From Gammaproteobacteria bacterium (GTDB taxonomy: Bacteria > Pseudomonadota > Gammaproteobacteria > SZUA-140), in the NCBI GenBank assembly GCA_026994735.1, contig JALWQD010000322.1:1-5956 (forward strand): a stretch of DNA of 5,956 nt, given 5' to 3'. Made by a program: the position numbers and the translations under genes. The notes beneath the pieces were generated by a model. That model was not told the origin of the DNA and did no database searches. It saw nothing but the letters and a program-made list of their open reading frames with translations. Below, piece by piece: positions 1 through 5,956 of this stretch (position 1 is the stretch's first letter; each line of letters begins with the position of its first letter).

Positions 1-3000
1 GTATCATCATCGATTTCCTGTTGCAGCAGTTCGCTTTCAAGAGCTTCGAAGAAGTCACTCTTATCATCCCGAAGTTCCGGTTCAATCCAGTTTTCAGGAA
101 AGAGAAATACCTTGCGATTGGCCTCCCAGACCCGGTAATTTTTGCGCCATTTCCACTCTTCGATGTCATCCCTGCCAAACTCCAGTGTATCTTCAAGCGC
201 CAGATGGATTCGCTGTACGAACTGTTGCAGTGATGCATTGGCCTGCTTGATGCGCGAGGTTTTGTAGCAAGGCGCCATTTCAGGGTCGATCAAATAATAG
301 CCGTATACATCGTTGGCGGTTTTCAGTCCACATTCGTTATTGGCAATGACATAGCCCAGCAACGCCTGCCGTTGCAGGTCTCTCAGATCATTGCGTATGA
401 CGGGTGCAATCTCCAGCCACTCTTCCTCGTCATATCGACTGGCAACCACCTGCTCAATGGCATCGCCCTGATCCTCGGCGGCAAAACCCCAGGCATCTTC
501 AACACTCACTTGCAGTTTTTCAGCCAAGGAAAAGGCCCTCTCCAGCCTCTTCAGGCCGCCGTCACCAGCAAATGAATCCCATGTCGACCAGTCATAACCA
601 TTTGAACCCATCAGAAATCCGAGGTCAGAATCACTCCACCCGGTTGCTGCGCCCAGGGAGGGCGCAGACTGCACTGGCGACTGAGACGCATTCTGGGCAT
701 CAAACCATGCAAAGACACTGGTTTTACCGGTAAACAGCCTTTGCCCCACATCTGCATTACGCGACAGGTTGAGGGATCCATCCAGTTCAATCGCCGTATC
801 ACCTGCCCGTACCGGCAATGCATCCGGATCCAGCCAGCCGAAGTGCTGGTTCTTTGTTCGAAGCACTGAAAAGTCATCCGTACTCAAATCAAAGGCGTTG
901 ATGATCGTGGCGTGTTTTTCCATCAGTCCATAGGCATCGATGGAAGCCTCCTCAAGCACTGTTTCCGTTGTCAGAGCAACAGGCGCTCCCTCCCTGTCCG
1001 CAAGCAATATCTCAACAAAAGAAGTGGATATATCCAGGTTATCGGCAATGGCGTTTAACAAAGCCTCTCTGCGTTGCTGGAGATAGAGCGGTTCCTCTCC
1101 CTCTGGAACCTCCTGACCATTGTCATCATCAAATCCTGCATCAGGAACAATGGCATTGAGCGTCTCTTGAAGCCCATTCAGGAACGTTCTGATCTCATCA
1201 CGTTTACCGTTATTGACTGGTTCGAGCAAGAGCGCATGCACCTCAGCAATGGAGAGCCCGGATGCCTTGACCTGCTGCAACCTCTCATAAACCCGTCTTG
1301 CACCCTGAGGCGTAGCCATTTGCAAGCCGGTCAACTCCAATAGTTGGGTCAACTCGTCATCGGAAAGTCCCAGATCCCCGGCACAACTGGAGTCTGTAGT
1401 CCACCAGCTGACAATATCGCCGACAGCCAGTCCGGAATCGCGCTGGATATGAAGAATATCGGCAATACTCCCCAGTAACTCCTGCCCGGTCTGATCATCG
1501 CCAAGAGAGGTCAACAGCACATCAAGCTCTGTAACGCCAAGCCCGGTTGCATGCTGTAAACGAACAAAGCGATGCATGCGATCCAGCACAGAATGAAAAT
1601 CATCTTTGCCTCCCTTCAGTGATCCGGTTTCTGCGCTCAGAGTTACCTTGCCATCCGGATTAACGCTTGTAGTCGCCAGCAAGGCCTCAAGGCCGGACAA
1701 CTCCATCTCCCCATGCCGTAACAGGGTTTTCACATTCCTGAGCTTTCGCAAGGAATCCACATGCCAGTAAACCTTCAGCTGTTCAGCCGAAGCGGATTCT
1801 GTAACCAGACCGATTTCCGCCTCATGCAGCCCGACACATTCGGCAACAGCCAGATCCCGTGCTGTCTCGTCGTCAGCCCGACGCAGGGTATCCAGCAACT
1901 CATACCGCTCTATGCCGATATGCCTTAAAAAATGACGCGCCTTCTCCACAGAGAGGTTGAACGGCAGGTTCCATGGGTATTGGGCAGTTGCCAGAATCTC
2001 ATAAGCGGCGGCATTGAAATGCTCCGGCCTGGCCGCAATTGTCTCCGAAGGCTCATCGGTCTGCGGCGCAAAGTCGGCCACCGGGGCAATCGCGTTTTCA
2101 AGCACTTCGAGCACCAGATCGACATAGGGGATCACCGTCTCACTGTTGTCGCAATCCAGCTCGATCTTCTCGATATCGGGGCGCCGTTCAAACAGCAGCT
2201 CGCGCCCGTTGACGCCCTGCTCATTCTCGGCTCTGGTCAGAAAATCAATCAAGTCAACCAGATAGGCGGAAGGACCAAGGGCCGAGCAGCAATGGCTGCA
2301 GGAGATTGCCGGGATCGACTCCGCAGGCGTGCTTCCATCGCCGCTGGCCATCACAACCGCTGTTTCCTTACCGCCCAGCGCCTGAAAATCTGCCCCGCGC
2401 ATGGCAGGGCTGGTCATCGCAAAGGTATTCAAGGCCGCAGCATGAACGCGCTCGGCCCGCGCATACATATCCCGAGCCTGGCGAACGCCGCCCACCTTCT
2501 CCTTAAATCTGCGCGTAAAGGCGCTACGCCCCATCCGTGTAACGTCCTGTACACTGCGAATGCCGTGATCCCACAAGGGGCGTATCGCTTTGAGCTTGCC
2601 TGTTTCCGGAGCCAGGCGGAAGAGATGTTCAACCGGGGCCAATTCCCGCAGCAGCCGTTCGCGTGATTGCGCATCCTGGTCCTTAATGATCCGCGTCAGC
2701 GTTGTTTTGCCTAAATCCAGTTCCGGATTGTCCTTCAACAGCGTTTTCAGTGCCTCACCCGGCAAGTCCTTGTCCCGCAGCCACTGTTGCAGAAACACCT
2801 CCGACGGAAACTGCCTCTCCACCTGACCGGCCAGCATGTCGGCATAGCGATCCAGCCTGTCCTTTCCGTCCTGCCCCGGCACCCAGTCGGGAAGTTCCAC
2901 ACTCTGCCCGGCAACAACATCGCGCCACTCGTTCCGGGTCAGCCGGGCCAGATCGCGGGCGCGCTCAATCCCGTGATGCTTTTTCAAAAGGCCGTATAGC

Positions 3001-4169
3001 GCTTCATCGTCGCCAATCAGGGTATGGATGCGGAGAGTCTCCCGAACCCTTTCAACCTTCGCTGCGTGTAATGCTCCGGAATCAACCAGCTTATCGAGAA
3101 ACCCGTCTCCCCCGCATTCATCATCAAGATGGCCCTGAACAAATGCTTGCGACTCCTGCCTGTTCAGGCCCGCCAGTTTTAACAGCCGCAGGCTCTTTTC
3201 ATCCTGTCTGAGCACACCATTTACTTGGGCACGCCCCACCGCCTCCAGTGCCGGGTTGATGTCAAAGCGTGACACCCAGTTTCTGGACTGCGCCCTTTTC
3301 ATCGTATCGCGCAGCACCCCCCTGCGTTGGGTAGCCAGACCACCTGCCGTTGCCAACAGCCCTCCCCGGATCAGGGCGAATATCCACTCTGCCTCAACCC
3401 TTGTCCCGGATTCCGACAGACGTTCGGCCAGCACATGCGAGCGAATCCATTGCGCCACCCGAAGCGGTGATTCATCAACCCGGTCAGCCAACAGGTAGAT
3501 GTCATGCTGATCCAGACCAGAGGGTCTCTTGCCCTTCAGCAGTGGGGAGACTTTTCCGTTCAGAACCTCGAATAATGATCTGCCACGATAGGCCTCATCC
3601 CCTACGGAGAGGTTGACTTCCTCATGCGCATCCGCGCCGATAATCAGCGGTGAACTGGCCGCAGGTTCCGTAGCCCGCTTGGACTTGAACACGCGGATAA
3701 TGAGATCGGCTCTGGATTTGGATGGATCTGTAAATGATCCTGGGGAGTAGGTAATACTGTAAGCGCCATCAGTATCGGTGACCGACTCGCCCAGCAGCGC
3801 TTCTTCACCAATGCCACGATCAAACGCCTTGACAATCATACCCGGGATTGGATGCCCGTCAGGCTGCACAATTCTGCCGGAAACCGAATATTCGCCGGTC
3901 TGATCACTGCTGCTGGTTGATGCAGCGTCGGCGGATTGGGATGCCAGCATCCCCTGAATCAGTTTGAGAACCTTCTGCCCGGCTATCCCGGTCGGCCGCA
4001 AACCACTTTTGGACTGGATATCCATCACCGCATCGCGGGTGTCTGCCCCGAAAAAGCCCGGGCGATCATTGATCGTATAACCCAGCTGTCGAAGCATCTT
4101 CTGCAACTTCGACACGGCTGCTCCCCGTGAATTCATTTTCAACATTGGTCTTCTTGTTTGTCCCGGCAT
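1..4169 (-). CDS. Tc toxin subunit A (TcA-like) protein with peptidoglycan-binding-like N-terminus, 3' end outside window
   Basis: One minus-strand frame is open from the ATG at 4169-4167 to the window edge: 1389 codons with no stop, so the C-terminus is missing. The start is supported by AGGGGA five bases upstream and an in-frame TGA at 4196-4194. Residues about 12-73 look like a peptidoglycan-binding fold (VSKLQKMLRQLGY, FFGADTRDAV, then LRPTG). Residues about 94-165 look like a carboxypeptidase-regulatory beta domain (YSVSGRIV, then DTDGAYSI). A long helical region follows with TcA/VRP1 hallmarks: CSHCC then SAYLVDLIDFL from residue 624, and YPWNLPFNL at 731-739. The end, RIHLALED (1320-1327) and YRVWEANRKVFLFPENWIEP (1345-1364), marks the start of the neuraminidase-like/ABC-toxin region. 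In the family, TcA subunits form a pentameric channel that binds the host cell and injects the TcC toxin. No signal peptide or membrane segment is visible in this part. Full-length TcA proteins usually exceed 2000 residues, so the pore, linker and TcB-binding parts should lie outside. The domain assignments are from recognised motifs, not a search. Confidence 0.92.
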   Translation of the reverse strand, partial: MPGQTRRPMLKMNSRGAAVSKLQKMLRQLGYTINDRPGFFGADTRDAVMDIQSKSGLRPTGIAGQKVLKLIQGMLASQSADAASTSSSDQTGEYSVSGRIVQPDGHPIPGMIVKAFDRGIGEEALLGESVTDTDGAYSITYSPGSFTDPSKSRADLIIRVFKSKRATEPAASSPLIIGADAHEEVNLSVGDEAYRGRSLFEVLNGKVSPLLKGKRPSGLDQHDIYLLADRVDESPLRVAQWIRSHVLAERLSESGTRVEAEWIFALIRGGLLATAGGLATQRRGVLRDTMKRAQSRNWVSRFDINPALEAVGRAQVNGVLRQDEKSLRLLKLAGLNRQESQAFVQGHLDDECGGDGFLDKLVDSGALHAAKVERVRETLRIHTLIGDDEALYGLLKKHHGIERARDLARLTRNEWRDVVAGQSVELPDWVPGQDGKDRLDRYADMLAGQVERQFPSEVFLQQWLRDKDLPGEALKTLLKDNPELDLGKTTLTRIIKDQDAQSRERLLRELAPVEHLFRLAPETGKLKAIRPLWDHGIRSVQDVTRMGRSAFTRRFKEKVGGVRQARDMYARAERVHAAALNTFAMTSPAMRGADFQALGGKETAVVMASGDGSTPAESIPAISCSHCCSALGPSAYLVDLIDFLTRAENEQGVNGRELLFERRPDIEKIELDCDNSETVIPYVDLVLEVLENAIAPVADFAPQTDEPSETIAARPEHFNAAAYEILATAQYPWNLPFNLSVEKARHFLRHIGIERYELLDTLRRADDETARDLAVAECVGLHEAEIGLVTESASAEQLKVYWHVDSLRKLRNVKTLLRHGEMELSGLEALLATTSVNPDGKVTLSAETGSLKGGKDDFHSVLDRMHRFVRLQHATGLGVTELDVLLTSLGDDQTGQELLGSIADILHIQRDSGLAVGDIVSWWTTDSSCAGDLGLSDDELTQLLELTGLQMATPQGARRVYERLQQVKASGLSIAEVHALLLEPVNNGKRDEIRTFLNGLQETLNAIVPDAGFDDDNGQEVPEGEEPLYLQQRREALLNAIADNLDISTSFVEILLADREGAPVALTTETVLEEASIDAYGLMEKHATIINAFDLSTDDFSVLRTKNQHFGWLDPDALPVRAGDTAIELDGSLNLSRNADVGQRLFTGKTSVFAWFDAQNASQSPVQSAPSLGAATGWSDSDLGFLMGSNGYDWSTWDSFAGDGGLKRLERAFSLAEKLQVSVEDAWGFAAEDQGDAIEQVVASRYDEEEWLEIAPVIRNDLRDLQRQALLGYVIANNECGLKTANDVYGYYLIDPEMAPCYKTSRIKQANASLQQFVQRIHLALEDTLEFGRDDIEEWKWRKNYRVWEANRKVFLFPENWIEPELRDDKSDFFEALESELLQQEIDDD

Positions 4170-4321
4170 GGTTTTCCCCTGTCTAAATTCCAGTCAATTC
4201 ATGATCACTACGCCTCACTGTGAATGTTTGTTATCAACTATCTATTCTTCCCTAACTTCCCAATATCAATCGAGTCTTACCCTATCAATTTCAATGTTGG
4301 GACAACAGTGATATCTTATTG
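4170..4321. other. AT-rich gap between the TcC-like and TcA-like genes
   Basis: These 152 bases are about 40% GC or less and hold no credible gene on either strand. I see no GC-rich hairpin followed by a T-run on the minus strand, so transcription from the TcC-like gene may continue into the TcA-like gene. A weak promoter candidate on the minus strand is TTGATA followed 15 bases later by GATATT, but the match and spacing are poor. No immunity gene fits here. Confidence 0.6.
4175..4180 (-). promoter_or_regulatory. Ribosome binding site of the TcA-like gene
   Basis: AGGGGA on the minus strand ends five bases before the ATG at 4169. It is the only good Shine-Dalgarno match near the candidate starts. 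The later in-frame ATGs at codons 9 and 12 lack one of comparable quality, so this site decides the start. Confidence 0.65.
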
Positions 4322-5956
4322 TCAATAATGACATTCACGACATGGGGGTGGATGATTTGAATTATCTCCATACTCTAGAAACAGCTCTAGAGGCATTACC
4401 CTAACGTCCAAGTCTTCTCCTACCTTACGTGCTGCCGAATGTACGCTAACTTCGACACTATCCGTAGATATGTCTGTAAATGGATATGAACTGTTTACAT
4501 CCAGCCAAGATGTAACACCACCCAAATCAAATGATATGCTCAAAATGCTGTAACCTTCTTTCTCAGGAGAATAATTCTTCATGACTCCATCGTCTCCCAT
4601 CATTTGTTTAGACAAACAGCGTATTGTTTCGATCTGCTCAGTCTCATCCTCTATAAGTGATATTTTTAATGAAACATCTGCAGGTGAAACTCGGATCCAT
4701 TCTGCTCTATATGTTGACTGCCTAATATACGAATTAATTTCTTCTTCCGTCAAACGAGGCTGCAGCCCTTGACTATGGGCATGCATAGAAAGCACACCAT
4801 AAAGTTCTCTAACATATTGTCCGTAAAGTTCAGGTCTTTCATGAATAATGTCTGGATGATGGCCTTTCATCCCATGACCTATGCCAGTATTAAAAGTATT
4901 ATTTTCAGCAGCACCACTTCCAGTAGCATGAGCATAAGTGTCACCAAACCGATGAAGTAGAAAACCAAACTCCACAGTTCCAGGAGTACTATTACTTAAT
5001 GCTTCAAATGTTTTTAACCTTTCTGTTCCAGCCTTCTCTCCAGTTAACGCATGCAAACCTCTCTGGACAACATCCCTTCTTCTACTTTCTTTTCTGTCAG
5101 GGAATAAATCAACTACTCGTCGCTCCTGAGTAACAGCATCAAGTTCACCAATCTCATCTGGAAGCTGCGTATAAAGCGCGTTTTTAAATGCCGTCTCCTT
5201 ATCAAAACCAGCAGCTAATGAAATGAAATAGACGGTATAAAAATGCCCTGCCTCACCATACTTCCCTGTGAAATCAAATCTACTAATCGGATTACCCTTT
5301 ACATATGCGTACAAATTAATCCCATCTCCAACTCCAATTGGATCTGCTGAAATCCACCTACCAATATTTGGAATAAAATATCTTGCCGAATGGTATGAAA
5401 AGCCTGTTTCTTCATCTCTTTCTTTACCAGTATAACGATATCGCTTCTGGCTCGCTTCCTCCACACTCCTACCTGACCTATAGGCCGAAGTTCCATAAGG
5501 GTGGTATTCCTCATAAGTAATCACCTGCGCCGCCTCATCCAACTCCAGCGATGCCGAGCCAAGGTGATTGCCAAGCTGATAGCGAATTGTGGAATCGGGC
5601 AGCAATGCAGTTCCTGTAGTTTTGGTTTCGATAAGTGCAATGCGTTGATTGTCACCCATCACATGCAGGGTTTCGCGTTCATGGGTAAGCGTATTGTGTT
5701 TATGCTCACGATAAACCTCCCAACCGCCAAGGTAGATACGTTCCTTGATCAGATTGCCGTTGGTCTGAACGATTTTTCGTACCCGTTGACCGGAAGCGTC
5801 GTAGACGTAATGAGCCGTGCCGCCCCCACCGAGATCAACTTCACAAAGCGGCACGCCGGACTCCCACCCGATCGGGGGCAAAGGGCGCATGGCGGCCAAG
5901 ACCCGGGGCGCGGCATAGGCGTGGTGGTCGCCCTCTCCCGGTGTGTCGGTGCTGAG
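4322..5956 (-). CDS. TcC-type (or fused TcB-TcC) Rhs-core toxin, C-terminal 544 residues, 5' end outside window
   Basis: The minus-strand frame is open from the window edge to a TGA at 4324-4322. The TTG at 5899 and ATG at 5890 are internal codons, because similarity to TcC proteins continues upstream of them. Residues are numbered here from the edge codon at 5956. Residues about 40-175 carry TcC/SpvB-family Rhs signatures: VDLGGGGTAHYVYDASGQRV, ERIYLGG, ERETLHVM, QRIALIET, RYQLGNHLGSASLELD and YEEYHPYG. Residues 173-231 are the RHS-associated core: RYRYTGKERDEETGFSYHSA, GRWISADPIG, NLYAYVKGNP, FDFTG. From residue 232 to the end is a variable toxin domain. In the family, this subunit folds into a hollow Rhs shell with TcB, cleaves its own C-terminus and holds that piece inside until TcA injects it. 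The gene sits 152 bases upstream of the TcA-like gene on the same strand. GC content drops sharply inside the core, before the toxin domain. A stand-alone Rhs toxin is less likely given the Tc-type core and the TcA neighbour. Whether TcB is fused upstream cannot be seen. Confidence 0.92.
   Translation of the reverse strand, partial: LSTDTPGEGDHHAYAAPRVLAAMRPLPPIGWESGVPLCEVDLGGGGTAHYVYDASGQRVRKIVQTNGNLIKERIYLGGWEVYREHKHNTLTHERETLHVMGDNQRIALIETKTTGTALLPDSTIRYQLGNHLGSASLELDEAAQVITYEEYHPYGTSAYRSGRSVEEASQKRYRYTGKERDEETGFSYHSARYFIPNIGRWISADPIGVGDGINLYAYVKGNPISRFDFTGKYGEAGHFYTVYFISLAAGFDKETAFKNALYTQLPDEIGELDAVTQERRVVDLFPDRKESRRRDVVQRGLHALTGEKAGTERLKTFEALSNSTPGTVEFGFLLHRFGDTYAHATGSGAAENNTFNTGIGHGMKGHHPDIIHERPELYGQYVRELYGVLSMHAHSQGLQPRLTEEEINSYIRQSTYRAEWIRVSPADVSLKISLIEDETEQIETIRCLSKQMMGDDGVMKNYSPEKEGYSILSISFDLGGVTSWLDVNSSYPFTDISTDSVEVSVHSAARKVGEDLDVRVMPLELFLEYGDNSNHPPPCRECHY
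4325..5263 (-). other. Variable C-terminal toxin domain of the TcC-like protein, putative zinc phospholipase C-like hydrolase
   Basis: This encodes residues 232-544, numbered from the window edge, directly after the autoprotease core. It is an AT-rich stretch and its codon use differs from the GC-richer DNA on both sides. The first part looks helical and carries ordered His/Asp motifs: AGHFYTVY (H238), LPDEIGELD (D267, D273), LHALTG (H302), HRFGDTYAH (H335, D339, H343) and GIGHGMKGHHPDIIHE (H361, H366, H367, H372). The order and the HxFGD core resemble the metal ligands of zinc-dependent phospholipase C (alpha-toxin/PLC-type fold) and related uncharacterised families. The second part (about 390-544) looks more strand-rich, is unassigned, and ends in CRECHY. 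A metal-dependent hydrolase acting in the cytosol of the target cell is an inference. The toxin class is not one of the well-known ADP-ribosyltransferase or deamidase TcC warheads as far as I can tell. Confidence 0.4.
5264..5440 (-). other. RHS-repeat-associated core / autoprotease segment of the TcC-like protein
   Basis: This segment encodes residues 173-231, numbered from the window edge. It covers the most conserved part of Rhs and TcC proteins, which closes the shell and cuts off the C-terminal toxin. In characterised TcC proteins (TccC3, YenC2), an Arg and two Asp around this motif are needed for cleavage, and the cut follows the Leu of a DPxGL motif. By spacing, the equivalents here are R192 (in SARYF), D205 (in SADPIG) and D228 (in RFDFTG), all kept. 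The expected scissile Leu position is Lys232, and the usual Pro after the second Asp is Phe. The alignment was made by eye. Confidence 0.75.

Noticed and set aside
611..877. A short minus-strand open frame of 88 codons
   Set aside because: It overlaps the TcA-like coding frame in another phase and has no independent ribosome site or recognisable motif.
1932..2666. A 244-codon plus-strand open frame
   Set aside because: It lies wholly antisense to the TcA-like gene, whose frame shows clear family motifs here (YPWNLPFNL, SAYLVDLIDFL). Its product is rich in Arg and Gly with no recognisable domain, as expected for a shadow frame in GC-rich DNA.
2702..3211. A 169-codon plus-strand open frame
   Set aside because: The product is Pro/Ser/Arg-rich and low in recognisable structure, and it is antisense to the helical part of the TcA-like gene. 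It is a shadow frame.
4205..4235. TGTGA half-site and a short TCAC/GTGA palindrome in the gap as a CRP-type operator
   Set aside because: Only one half of the CRP consensus is present, and the palindrome arms are four bases. This is too weak in AT-rich DNA.
4170..4321. Rho-independent terminator between the two genes
   Set aside because: No stable GC stem followed by a T-run was found on the minus strand.
4325..4339. CxxCH at the end of the warhead as a cytochrome c heme site
   Set aside because: There is no signal peptide context or cytochrome fold, and the motif is single and at the extreme C-terminus. Chance occurrence is likely.
5888..5899. TTG at 5899 or ATG at 5890 as the true start of the TcC-like gene
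   Set aside because: The frame is open to the window edge, and the residues upstream still align in length with TcC shell sequence. No ribosome binding site precedes these codons at proper spacing. Both are internal.

Overview
The window is the inside of a Tc (ABC-type) insecticidal-toxin locus read entirely from the minus strand. It holds the ends of two large genes and one short gap. The DNA is mostly 50-63% GC, with long helical Tc and Rhs proteins and ordinary bacterial codon use. This suits a proteobacterium of the kind that carries Tc islands (Pseudomonas-like or other gammaproteobacteria), but nothing here fixes the genus.

On the right (5956 to 4322) is the 3' end of a TcC-type or fused TcB-TcC-type gene. 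It carries the conserved RHS-repeat-associated core, with the sugar-barrel-like and aspartyl-autoprotease segment, followed by a variable C-terminal 'warhead' of about 310 residues. The gene enters from beyond the window edge with its frame fully open. The warhead is AT-rich and unlike the core. Its spaced His/Asp motifs resemble a zinc-dependent phospholipase C-type active site.

After an AT-rich, apparently non-coding gap of 152 bases (4170-4321) comes the dominant feature of the window. It is one uninterrupted frame from an ATG at 4169 to the left edge, at least 1389 residues, encoding the N-terminal part of a TcA-type pore-forming and receptor-binding subunit. Its order is a peptidoglycan-binding-like module, a carboxypeptidase-regulatory-like beta domain, the VRP1/TcA helical shell, and the start of the neuraminidase-like/ABC-toxin region where the window ends.

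By family knowledge, TcA forms the pentameric injection channel. TcB and TcC form a cocoon in which the TcC C-terminus is cleaved off and held before being pushed into a eukaryotic target cell. The two proteins here could therefore be parts of one machine, or this TcC end could belong to a neighbouring upstream module. No immunity gene follows the warhead, as expected for an anti-eukaryotic Tc toxin rather than an anti-bacterial Rhs toxin. No tRNA, rRNA, CRISPR array, insertion sequence or strong terminator was seen.
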